Source: CAVXTT01 sp963764685 (GTDB lineage Bacteria > Bacteroidota > Ignavibacteria > Ignavibacteriales > Ignavibacteriaceae). Taken from it: a stretch of 64,000 nt of DNA. The notes below the pieces were generated by a model. The model was not told where the DNA came from and searched no databases. It saw only the letters and a list, made by a program, of their open reading frames with translations. The first letter of the stretch is position 1, and the number at the start of each line of letters is the position of its first letter. Both the position numbers and the translations under genes were made by a program. Of the stretch, positions 55,835 to 64,000 are shown piece after piece. The DNA lies in the NCBI GenBank assembly GCA_963764685.1, contig CAVXTT010000001.1, forward strand, positions 1-64,000, in the 5' to 3' direction.

Positions 55835-57629
55835 TGGCAAACGATTATACAGGCGATGATGAAATATTAGGTAAAGCGTACGATGCGCATTTAATGAGGA
55901 GGCTATTGCGGTATGTAAAACCATATAAGAAATATGTAATTATTGCCATCCTGTTCAATATAATAGCCGCGTCGCTGGGACCCCTGCAGCCTTATCTTAC
56001 TAAGATTGCAGTTGATGATTATATTGCTCATTCAGATATAAGCGGACTGGTATGGGTTAGTGTCCTGCTTCTTTTAAGCCTGTTATTCCAGGCGGCAATA
56101 CAATATTTCCTTACATATTATACCCAGTATCTCGGGCAAAGGACAATTTATGATCTCCGGTCGGAGATCTTTTCCCATACACAAAAGCTTGCTCTTAAAT
56201 TTTTTGATAAAACTCCAATAGGACGGATTGTTACAAGAACTACAAACGATGTTGAATCACTAACAGAATTATTCTCATCGGGAATCGTGGTGGTATTCAG
56301 TGATGTGTTCACCATAATCTGGATACTGGGATTTATGTTCTTTATGGATATAAAGCTTTCGCTTGTAACACTTTCTGTCCTGCCCGTTCTTATCTACGGT
56401 ACCTTTCTCTTCAGGAAAAAGGTAAGAGAGTCTTACCGGGATGTAAGACTTCATCTGGCGAGACTCAATTCTTATATGCAGGAACATATCACCGGAATGA
56501 ATATTGTACAGCTTTTCCGGAAAGAAAGGGATGAGTTTAACAATTTCTCTTCAATAAATAATGACTTCCGGGAAGCCAATATCAAATCAATTTTTTATTA
56601 TGCAATATTTTATCCGGGAGTGGAATTATTAAGCTCGATTGCCATTGGTCTGATCATCTGGTACGGCGGCGGGGAAATTATTCAGGGCGCCTTAACATTA
56701 GGCGTTTTATTTGCATTTATCCAGTACACTGAAATGTTCTTCCGTCCCATAAGGGATCTCTCCGAAAAATATAATATTATGCAGACGGCAATGGCTTCAT
56801 CGGAGAGAATATTCAAACTGCTTGATAATGATACTATTATCAAAAATCCCGATAAACCTAAACAGCCGGCTGAAATTAAGGGGAGACATTGAGTTCAGGA
56901 ATGTATGGTTTGCATATAATGACGAAGATTATGTTCTTGCGGGATGTTTCCTTCAAGATCAGACCGGGGGAAACAGTAGCTATAGTAGGCGCTACCGGAG
57001 CGGGTAAAACAAGCATTATTAATATCCTTACAAGATTTTACGATATCAATAAGGGAGAGATACTGCTCGATGGTGTAAATATCGCAGGTATGGATAAGAG
57101 AGAGCTGAGAAAATATATTTCCATTGTACTCCAGGATGTATTTCTGTTCTCGGGAAACATCAGGAATAATATCAGTATGGGGAATAACGAAATCAGCATC
57201 GACAGGATAATGGCATCAGCAAAAATTGTAGGGGCAGATAAGTTTATTTCAGGGCTGCCCGGGAAGTATGATGAGAAAGTAAACGAAAGAGGCTCAACTT
57301 TAAGCGTGGGACAGAAGCAGCTGATCTCATTTGCCCGTGCACTTGTTCACAATCCCCGCATACTGATACTCGATGAAGCAACTTCGAGTGTTGATACAGA
57401 GACAGAGATTTTGATACAGAAAGCAATTGAGCAGCTGCTTGTAGGAAGAACAGCAATCGTAATTGCACACCGCCTTTCTACTATCCAGAATGCAAATAAG
57501 ATCATAGTTATGCATAAAGGTGAAATAAAAGAGGCAGGAAATCATCAGGAACTACTTGCAAAACGGGGAATTTATTATAAATTATACCAGCTTCAATTTA
57601 AAGATCAGGAAATAACTAAAGCTGTTTAA
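55834..57629 (+). CDS. ABC exporter half with canonical ATP site, frameshifted
   Basis: About 600 residues: six membrane helices (roughly 25-330) then an ATPase with Walker A G-A-T-G-A-G-K-T-S, signature L-S-V-G-Q-K-Q-L and Walker B L-I-L-D-E-A-T-S-S-V-D, including the catalytic glutamate. Two extra G bases near 56881 (GGGG for GGG) and 56940 break it at the linker. It is the active partner of the first half; the pair should form one heterodimeric drug or lipid exporter. The signature has V where S-G-G-Q is usual. Confidence 0.88.
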
Positions 57630-57650
57630 TATTTCTAAGGGACAAACATA

Positions 57651-58679
57651 ATGCAATCAATGCGTTTTATGACGCTGGCACGTCATATCATTGAGGGGGA
57701 AAAACTTCATCCGCAGGCTACAGGAGAGCTTTCAAAACTCCTACACGACTTATCTTTAGCTGCAAAAGTAATTTCACTTGAGGTAAATAAAGCCGGACTG
57801 GTAGATATCCTTGGTTTTACAGGTGATAATAATGTACACGGTGAGCAGGTTAAAAAACTTGATATGTTTGCCCACGATATGCTTATCAGGGCAATGGACC
57901 ACGGGGGACACCTTGCTGTTATGGCCTCCGAGGAAGAGGAGGATATTATTCATATTCCTTCTCCTTATGAGGTTGGTAAGTATGTTCTTCTTTTCGACCC
58001 GCTGGACGGCTCCTCCAATATTGATGTAAATATCAGTATAGGTACTATCTTTTCAATTTATAAAAGACTTACACCCGATGGTAAACCGGGAACTCTTCAG
58101 GATTGCCTGCAGAAAGGAACTCAGCAGGTTGCCGCAGGTTATATAGTTTACGGTTCAAGCACTATTCTTGTTTATACAGCCGGGCACGGTGTACACGGTT
58201 TTACTCTTGACCCATCCTTCGGAGAATTTCTCCTATCCCACGAAAATATCCAGATACCAAAGAAGGGGAAGATCTACAGCATCAATGAAGGAAATTATAA
58301 ATACTGGCATCCCGGGTTAAAGAAATATATCAAATGGCTGCAGGAAGAGGATAAAGCATCCCAGCGCCCATATTCATCCCGTTACATCGGATCAATGGTT
58401 GCAGACATTCACAGGAATTTACTGTACGGCGGTATTTTTATGTATCCGGCAGATTCAAGGAGTCCTAAGGGAAAGCTCAGACTTATGTATGAATGCAATC
58501 CAATGTCTTTTATAGTGGAAGCCGCAGGGGGCAGAGCCACGGACGGGAAAAAGAGAATACTTGAGCTGCAGCCTCAAACACTGCACGAGAGGACACCAAT
58601 ATTTATCGGATCTGAACAGGATGTAAGGGTTGTGGAGGATTTTATTGCAAAGGAAGAAGCCGAACTAGTGGAAAAATAA
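57651..58679 (+). CDS. fbp: fructose-1,6-bisphosphatase class 1
   Basis: A 342-residue gluconeogenic phosphatase converting fructose 1,6-bisphosphate to fructose 6-phosphate. Metal and catalytic motifs: S-E-E-E-E near 91-95, D-P-L-D-G-S-S-N-I-D near 116-125, and G-G-I-F-M-Y-P with R-L-M-Y-E-C-N-P-M. The reading frame is intact. It follows the exporter gene by 21 bases and ends at a strong convergent terminator. Confidence 0.96.
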   Translation: MQSMRFMTLARHIIEGEKLHPQATGELSKLLHDLSLAAKVISLEVNKAGLVDILGFTGDNNVHGEQVKKLDMFAHDMLIRAMDHGGHLAVMASEEEEDIIHIPSPYEVGKYVLLFDPLDGSSNIDVNISIGTIFSIYKRLTPDGKPGTLQDCLQKGTQQVAAGYIVYGSSTILVYTAGHGVHGFTLDPSFGEFLLSHENIQIPKKGKIYSINEGNYKYWHPGLKKYIKWLQEEDKASQRPYSSRYIGSMVADIHRNLLYGGIFMYPADSRSPKGKLRLMYECNPMSFIVEAAGGRATDGKKRILELQPQTLHERTPIFIGSEQDVRVVEDFIAKEEAELVEK

Positions 58680-58687
58680 AGTTTTAA

Positions 58688-58730
58688 TCAGGGTGTGAAG
58701 TAAATACTTCATACCCTGAATTTTTATTTC
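58688..58730. terminator. bidirectional terminator between fbp and the small gene
   Basis: TCAGGGTGTGAAGT-aaat-ACTTCATACCCTGA followed by ATTTTTATTT: a long stem at the convergent gene ends. Confidence 0.85.
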
Positions 58731-58989
58731 AGATCTTTTTTAATTCTTCATCTATTTTTTGTGCCAGCTCTTTTTCGCTAATCCCCTTAATTGTAAGCTT
58801 CGCATTCTGAACTATAATAGCCGGTTTATCCCCTTCACCTTTCATCAGTTTATATAAGTTAAACCCTAAACGGTTCCTGTCATTCGGCAGGGGGAGATAT
58901 TCAGCTAGTTTTTCAACTAAACTATATACTTTCTTTTCTATTGAGTCATCAGGAAATTTCTGTGTTGCCGGAGGCGGTAATGTACCCAT
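58729..58989 (-). CDS. hypothetical small helical protein
   Basis: An 86-residue protein I do not recognise, rich in Lys, Glu and Leu with an acidic/basic helical C-terminus (A-Q-K-I-D-E-E-L-K-K-I) and a P-L-P-N-D-R-N-R-L sequence in the middle. It is not exported when started at the ATG at 58989; a longer frame upstream adds an unlikely hydrophobic extension. It shares a terminator with fbp. The gene is intact and codon use looks like its neighbours. Confidence 0.55.
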   Translation of the reverse strand: MGTLPPPATQKFPDDSIEKKVYSLVEKLAEYLPLPNDRNRLGFNLYKLMKGEGDKPAIIVQNAKLTIKGISEKELAQKIDEELKKI

Positions 58990-59267
58990 TATTAAACCTA
59001 TAATTTTTAGAACAAAAATAAGCACACCGGCTGTATTGTACAATGCCGTTTTAGGAACCCGGGAACCAGTAACTTAGGAATTTAGGGACTTAGTGCTTTT
59101 ATCTACCTGTCAAAAGCGATGAAATAAGAAAATAAAAAAGTATCAATAAATTTACGTGCAGGAAAAGGATATCTGGCAGCTCCTTTTGGATTTAATGAAA
59201 TTACCCGGTAAGATCTGATTAAATATTTATTTCCAACCCTTTCTGTTCGGATACTTAACCCCTGCTG

Positions 59268-59350
59268 CCCCCGTATAACCACCTTTGGTCGTAGTCCTGT
59301 AGTAGGAGTTTATTAGGACATAGTAGGGGTTAAATAGGGGGTAGGGGTAT
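59268..59350. repeat. 11-bp-phased degenerate repeat, inverted
   Basis: C-rich units (TAACCCCTGCT, GCCCCCGTATA, ...) are followed by G-rich units (AGTAGGAGTTT, ATTAGGACAT, AGTAGGGGTTA, AATAGGGGGTA), the reverse-complement pattern. It is related to the units at 21094-21137. The rest of the 600-base gap to the GT9 gene shows no gene. Confidence 0.5.
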
Positions 59351-59605
59351 TTCTTTTTACGGTGCCCGGTCAAATCATTTATGGTGGTTATATGTTCTTG
59401 ATGATTGTGAAGAGTTGCCGGCTCTAAAATTTATTCCGGTGGGGGGATTGAAATTAAAAAAAAGAAAACTCTATCCAATACTAATGATTATCGACCCCTT
59501 TTTGTTAGTTATAATTTATATTGTACAGCAGTGATTTTTATAGTCCTTTAAGGATTGGTTCAAAATAAGGGGTTACGTAAATTTGCCTTAACTATTTAGG
59601 TTGTT

Positions 59606-60586
59606 TTGAACTTCTCTGATATAAAAAAGATCCTTATCATAAGGCTTAGCTCACTGGGAGATATCCTGCTTGCCACCCCGCTGATCAGGACAATTAAGAA
59701 ACAGTACCCCTATATCCAGATAGATTTTGTGATGAAGGAACAATATACCGATCTGCTGAAGTTTAATCCGTACATCTCAAATCTTCTAATATATAATCCC
59801 GAGTCAGTATCAAAAACCAGGGATGTGATATTGCAAAATAAATATGATCTCATAATCGATCTGCAGAAGAATTTCAGAAGCAAGGCTCTTGCAGAGGGAA
59901 CTGGTGCAAATATTTTGAAATTTAATAAAAGATCTTTGGATAAATTCCTGCTTGTCAGCTTTAAGATAAACAGGTTAACTAAAGCCCCCCCTATACCGCA
60001 GAGATATGCCTCAGATGCCGGGATACAGCTCGATAATGAAGGTCTTGATCTTTTTACCAATGGTATTATTTCCGTACTTCCTGAACAGGGACATAGATAT
60101 ATCGGCTTAGCGCCCGGCGCGCGGCATTTTACAAAGCGATGGCCCGAAGAATATTATGCAGAATTGGGGCACTCACTTCAAAGAGACGGGTATACAGTAG
60201 TTCTATTCGGCGGAAAGGATGATAAAGAGCTATGCGCAAGATTAAGCAAGGCAATTGAAAATTCAATAAACCTCTGCAGTGATAATGATATACTTCAGAC
60301 AGCTGCTGATATGAAATTATGCAAGGCAGTAGTATGCAATGATTCAGGACTAATGCATACAGCCTGCGCAGTCCGCGTTCCGGTCCTATCAATTTTCGGA
60401 TCGACAGTTAAGGAGTTCGGGTTTGCTCCCTATAACAGCAGGAGTTTAGTTTTAGAGAACAAATTATTATCTTGCAGACCGTGTTCGCATATTGGCAGAA
60501 GCCGCTGCCCGAAGGGACACTTCAAATGTATGCTTGAGATAAGTCCCGTAGATGCTTATAAAAACTTAATGGATCTTCTCTCCTGA
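59606..60586 (+). CDS. heptosyltransferase-like glycosyltransferase (GT9)
   Basis: A 326-residue GT9 enzyme of the ADP-heptose:LPS heptosyltransferase family. N-terminal I-I-R-L-S-S-L-G-D-I-L-L-A-T-P-L, then G-L-A-P-G-A-R-H-F-T-K-R-W-P (substrate phosphate binding) and N-D-S-G-L-M-H-T-A. It extends the LPS inner core. The start is TTG. Its stop and the waaA start overlap as TGATG, so the two genes act in the same pathway. Confidence 0.88.
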   Translation: MNFSDIKKILIIRLSSLGDILLATPLIRTIKKQYPYIQIDFVMKEQYTDLLKFNPYISNLLIYNPESVSKTRDVILQNKYDLIIDLQKNFRSKALAEGTGANILKFNKRSLDKFLLVSFKINRLTKAPPIPQRYASDAGIQLDNEGLDLFTNGIISVLPEQGHRYIGLAPGARHFTKRWPEEYYAELGHSLQRDGYTVVLFGGKDDKELCARLSKAIENSINLCSDNDILQTAADMKLCKAVVCNDSGLMHTACAVRVPVLSIFGSTVKEFGFAPYNSRSLVLENKLLSCRPCSHIGRSRCPKGHFKCMLEISPVDAYKNLMDLLS

Positions 60587-61863
60587 TGAATAAATTGTGG
60601 TTCCTGTTTTATAATGTTCTTATTGTTCCCTCGCTCTATTTAGGTATACGGATCCTGGGTCTTTTCAATGATAAGACCAGTAGAGGAATAAACGGCAGAA
60701 GGAGAGTATTTGAGGAGATCATCCTTGATGCTGCATCATTAAATAAAAATAAAAAGCTGCTCTGGTTCCATTCCTCTTCCCTTGGAGAATTCGAGCAGGC
60801 AAAGCCGATAATTGAAGAGCTTAAGAAAGATAACCAATTCAACATCCTGGTAAGCTTCTTCTCCCCTTCCGGCTACGAAAATTCAAAGAAATATCCTTAC
60901 GCAGATATCGTTTCCTATATTCCATTCGATACAGTTTCAAATGCACGGAGGTTCATAAGCATCGTACGCCCTTCATTAGCTGTAATTATGCGGTATGATA
61001 TATGGCCGAACCATATATGGGCAATGAAGGAAATGAATGTGAATAGTTTTCTCGTCGACGCTACAATGAAGGACGATTCACCTCGCAAGACACCAATAAT
61101 AAAAAACTTTCATAAACACCTCTTCAGGGATATTACGCGTATCCTGACTGTCTCACCTGCTGACGCTGCAGGCTTTAAGGAATTCGGATGCACTGATTCA
61201 CAGGTAAAGCCGGTTGGAGATACCAGGTTCGACAGGGTTTACCAGCGCAGCCTTTCATCAAAACGGCACAACCTGTTAAATGAAGAACTGTTCGAAGGAA
61301 AGAAGATATTTGTTGCCGGCTCGACCTGGGATACCGATGAGGATGTACTTATTCCGGCATTTAAGACTCTGGCTAAGTATGATAAAAATGTAATAATGAT
61401 TATTGTACCCCATGAGCCTACCATAGTTCATCTCGATAAGATCGAGCACGAGTTCGCTAAAGACCTTGATACAATAAGGTTTTCATATCTGAAGAATTAT
61501 AAGAACGAGAGGGTGATCATTGTTGATTCCGTTGGTATACTTCTCACGCTTTATACCTATGCAGACGCAGCTTATATAGGCGGGGGGTTTAAGCAGAATA
61601 TCCATAATATTCTTGAGGCTGCAGTTTACGGCATACCGGTAATATTTGGACCAAAGATTGAGAATTCACAGGAGGCAAAACATCTGCTGCAAAGGGGAGG
61701 CGGAATAATGATCCGTAATAAAAGAGAAGCCTACAGAACTATCAGGGAGCTGTTCCGCTATGATGAGTTAAGGAAAACTAAAGGGAATATCTGTTATAAA
61801 TATATTGAGGAGAATCTCGGGGCAACTAAAAAGATAATTGATGAGATAAGTAAGGTCATTTAA
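60586..61863 (+). CDS. waaA: 3-deoxy-D-manno-octulosonic acid transferase
   Basis: A 425-residue Kdo transferase (GT30) attaching Kdo to the lipid A precursor at the inner membrane. N-terminal membrane helix (about 5-22), W-F-H-S-S-S-L-G-E-F-E with the catalytic glutamate (near 63), Y-D-I-W-P-N, V-G-D-T-R-F-D-R-V, and G-G-G-F near 325. Full length and intact. It marks the organism as having LPS or lipooligosaccharide. The overlap with the GT9 gene couples them. Confidence 0.94.
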   Translation: MNKLWFLFYNVLIVPSLYLGIRILGLFNDKTSRGINGRRRVFEEIILDAASLNKNKKLLWFHSSSLGEFEQAKPIIEELKKDNQFNILVSFFSPSGYENSKKYPYADIVSYIPFDTVSNARRFISIVRPSLAVIMRYDIWPNHIWAMKEMNVNSFLVDATMKDDSPRKTPIIKNFHKHLFRDITRILTVSPADAAGFKEFGCTDSQVKPVGDTRFDRVYQRSLSSKRHNLLNEELFEGKKIFVAGSTWDTDEDVLIPAFKTLAKYDKNVIMIIVPHEPTIVHLDKIEHEFAKDLDTIRFSYLKNYKNERVIIVDSVGILLTLYTYADAAYIGGGFKQNIHNILEAAVYGIPVIFGPKIENSQEAKHLLQRGGGIMIRNKREAYRTIRELFRYDELRKTKGNICYKYIEENLGATKKIIDEISKVI

Positions 61864-61875
61864 GAGAGTTATTCG

Positions 61876-61917
61876 TTCTTGGTTCTTAGTTCTTAGTTCT
61901 TAGTTCTTAGTTCTTCG
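61876..61917. repeat. 7-bp tandem repeat TTCTTAG
   Basis: Six consecutive heptamers: TTCTTGG, four TTCTTAG, TTCTTCG, directly after waaA. Confidence 0.85.
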
Positions 61918-62004
61918 CCATCCAAACACCACAGTTGATCAATTTTGACAAAATAATACTTTGATACAGGAGGAATGGCATTTATCTGGAACAATTAAAT
62001 GTAA

Positions 62005-62460
62005 GGAACGATCAGTGATCGTTCCGCCATGGGCACATCGCCTCCAAGATAGCGTTCCGCTATCGGCACCCACCCAGATGGCGTTCTGCACGGATCTGGG
62101 AAAGGACAGGTGGCGTTAGCAATTATTACCTTATTATCCGCAATCGCGGCACCTATCCCTACTGAATTTTTATTGTCTTACGAATATTCTATTGAATCGG
62201 GCAATCAATTAAAAAAGAAAGTTATGTACGGACAGGTCAACCCTGAATAAGTTATTCGCTAATATTGCGTCGTTGACCTGTCCTTCCCGTTCCCTCCACG
62301 GTGGGCAAGCGCAATGACGATATTTATTCATACATTCATCCACTCCTCCATTCATCCATTCCTCAGTGCGTGGGATTGCTTCAGTCGAAGACTCCTTCGC
62401 AATGACGACATTTATTCAGACAATCATCCATTTATCCAATCATCCATTCATTCATCCAGG
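62005..62460. repeat. hairpin and tandem repeat cluster
   Basis: In order: a palindrome GGAACGATCAgTGATCGTTCC (62005-62025); GATAGCGTTCCGCTATC (near 62068); an inverted repeat of 12 bases, GGACAGGTCAAC (62230-62241) and GTTGACCTGTCC (62272-62283); a GATTGCTTC...GCAATGACG element (62370-62408); and CATTCATC-type short tandems (62325-62460). I see no gene between waaA and the GT4 gene. Confidence 0.7.
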
Positions 62461-62503
62461 TAAAATTTTGAAGGTCTATCCCCTCTCGTATCAACTTATT
62501 TTT

Positions 62504-63613
62504 TCAGCCAACTGCTTTATGGTTCTGAACCTTATTCCTTATTAACCTTCTGTAAAGGGAAAGATAAGCCTGCCCCATCTTTCTACTGCTTAGGTCTAAT
62601 GCTCTCCGGTGGGCTTTAACTGCAAATGTTTTCAGCAGGCCCTTATGTCCGGTCAAATAATTAACTACGAATATCAACTCTTCCGCATCATTGGGAGTAA
62701 CAAACAGGGCAGCATCATCCCATATCTCAAGAAGGGAAGCTGTTTTTCCAAGTACAATTGCGCACCCGGAAAGAGCTGCTTCAAGGGGAGTAAAACCGAA
62801 AGGTTCATATTTTGCGGGAAGTAAAAATATCGAAGCTGATGCAAATAGCTCAGCTGTCTCTTTAAGGGAAAGCCGTCCCGTAAAGGATACGCTGCCGGCT
62901 TTTGTTTGTTCATTATTTAATGGAGACATACTGCTCCCTGCTACAATGGTTTTCCATAAAAAGTTTGGTGCCGCATCCACAACCGATTTAATATTTTTAG
63001 CTTCGTCCCATACCCGTCCGGCAGTAACAATAATATCCTTCTTTACAGAAACAGTAAACAGATCTTTATTTCTCCCATTGTAGATAACTGACTGGTTAAG
63101 GAAATCGCCGTAAATGATATTTAGGTTCTGCAGCATATAGCGGGAAGGTGCAACCACAAAATCTGCACCGTGCAGTCCATTATAAACCCGCTGATAATAT
63201 TCACTCCACTCAGGAGGCGGAGATGTATTCCTGACATTCTTCCACCAGGAAAGTTTGTCCGTATGCCCCACAACAATTACCGGTGCCTGCCAATGCAATG
63301 AGCCGTAAGAATACGAATTAAGGTGAATGATATCCGGCTGATATTTATGTTCAAGATTAAGCAGCCATTCTCCCGATCTTCTGATATCATTCCAGGGATT
63401 ATCCATCCATTCAAGTTTATAGTCCTTTTCATAATAGATAACATTCTTTAATTGATGGATCTCTTTTTTTTGAGAAGCGGATGCAGGTTCTCCCGTAACG
63501 GCGAGGATTACCTCAATACCCTGCCTTTCAAAGAATGAGCATAGCTCGAGCGTATAGGTCCATATCCCTCCTATGGTATCGCTAGTCATTAAAACAAGGG
63601 AAGGGATCTTCAT
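62504..63613 (-). CDS. glycosyltransferase family 4
   Basis: A 369-residue GT-B enzyme. The N-terminal acceptor half starts S-L-V-L-M-T-S-D-T-I-G-G-I-W-T-Y; the C-terminal donor half has T-A-G-R-V-W-D-E-A-K-N, S-F-T-G-R-L and the retaining-type E-P-F-G-F-T-P-L-E-A-A-L-S-G-C (E-x7-E). Sugar and acceptor are unknown; with GT9 and waaA nearby, envelope polysaccharide is likely. The ATG at 63613 is chosen; a TTG one codon before also fits. Confidence 0.9.
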   Translation of the reverse strand: MKIPSLVLMTSDTIGGIWTYTLELCSFFERQGIEVILAVTGEPASASQKKEIHQLKNVIYYEKDYKLEWMDNPWNDIRRSGEWLLNLEHKYQPDIIHLNSYSYGSLHWQAPVIVVGHTDKLSWWKNVRNTSPPPEWSEYYQRVYNGLHGADFVVAPSRYMLQNLNIIYGDFLNQSVIYNGRNKDLFTVSVKKDIIVTAGRVWDEAKNIKSVVDAAPNFLWKTIVAGSSMSPLNNEQTKAGSVSFTGRLSLKETAELFASASIFLLPAKYEPFGFTPLEAALSGCAIVLGKTASLLEIWDDAALFVTPNDAEELIFVVNYLTGHKGLLKTFAVKAHRRALDLSSRKMGQAYLSLYRRLIRNKVQNHKAVG

Positions 63614-64000
63614 CAACCGCCAGCCCTATATATTTTATTTTTTAGATTGATAGTAATTGGCACAGCTCTTTTATGGTGGTTTAACATTAAATATTTTAAT
63701 AGAAATAGAAATTTGAATGGAAAATAAATGCTAAGGTATTGTACTATAGTGTTTTATATAACATAAAAGCAGCGGGTATGTGGATAACCGGACAGAAGTT
63801 GTTCCAGGATGTAAATAATTTCTACAGTTTACCGGAGATTTCTAAAGTGGTTTATTAGACTCAAATAGCCGATAAATTGAAAGCGGGTATTTATGATGAA
63901 AAAATTCAGCCCTATAAGGAGGACATCCTGAAGGCGTTATTAAAGGATGTCACCCCTACAGTTTCAAACCATCACTATTTACATCAATATACAAGTCCGG
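63614..64000. other. right-edge non-coding stretch
   Basis: No gene is apparent in 387 bases. A hairpin GGACATCC-tgaaggcgttattaaa-GGATGTC lies at about 63921-63951; its flanks resemble the left edge of the window, which also has an AGGATGTC sequence, so both edges may hold members of one repeat family. Confidence 0.35.

Noticed and set aside
63655..63672. TTGGCACAGCTCTTTT as a sigma54 promoter
   Set aside because: The -24 element fits but the -12 GC is absent, and no gene follows in a suitable position within the window.

Overview
The window looks like a chromosomal segment of an Ignavibacteria-type member of the Bacteroidota/Chlorobi lineage. This is inferred from the proteins: several exported proteins end in type IX secretion (T9SS) sorting domains with the NYPNPFNP signature, there is a PorQ-like outer-membrane protein, the lipid A-core enzyme waaA points to a Gram-negative envelope, and promoters with the Bacteroidota TAnnTTTG -7 element can be found. 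I saw no tRNA, rRNA, CRISPR array, transposase or prophage.

Layout. 0.3-2.4 kb: Crp/Fnr regulator, YceI, MsrA, with a perfect FNR-type box after the regulator. 2.7-10.6 kb (minus): a respiratory block with Rieske protein, fused cytochrome b, an 11-haem cytochrome c and a DUF2339 membrane protein, preceded by a sigma54-type regulator and a sensor kinase that carries a CXXCH haem-c motif in its periplasmic domain. 10.7-11.1 kb: two tandem candidate small RNA genes sharing a 27-bp promoter-proximal box. 11.3 kb: a LuxR-type response regulator. 12-20.8 kb: three large T9SS-exported surface proteins. 21.4-31.4 kb (minus): a tightly packed gene string bamD, thioesterase, VCBS protein, metallopeptidase, ccmA-B-C-D-E-F; CcmE has the CX3Y haem-binding form. 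32-34.4 kb: HtpX, DUF1330, PorQ-like. 35-43 kb: TPR protein, glycyl-tRNA synthetase, DUF47, an AMMECR1/MEMO cluster, DUF559, interleaved with repeat-rich DNA. 43.4-49 kb: tryptophanase, YIP1, Gdx, TIGR02117, Nudix, isoaspartyl peptidase, DinB. 49-58.7 kb: leuS, serS, a probable heterodimeric ABC exporter with a dehydrogenase gene between its halves, fructose-1,6-bisphosphatase. 59.6-63.6 kb: heptosyltransferase-like GT9, waaA and a GT4 glycosyltransferase.

How it fits together. The 11-haem cytochrome, Rieske/cytochrome b, the haem-c sensor kinase and the Ccm machinery form a coherent c-type-cytochrome theme: a quinol-oxidising complex without a classical cytochrome c1, a two-component system that may sense redox state or a haem ligand, and the maturation system that makes both.

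Sequence quality. Ten genes, including the essential leuS and glyQS, are split by about 24 single-base shifts, many in short homopolymers. I treat these as probable sequencing errors and annotate the genes over their full reconstructed extent. The best candidate for something undescribed is the pair of tandem small RNA units at 10.7-11.07 kb. Intergenic DNA also holds 11-bp-phased degenerate repeats, hairpin families and an exact 112-bp duplication.
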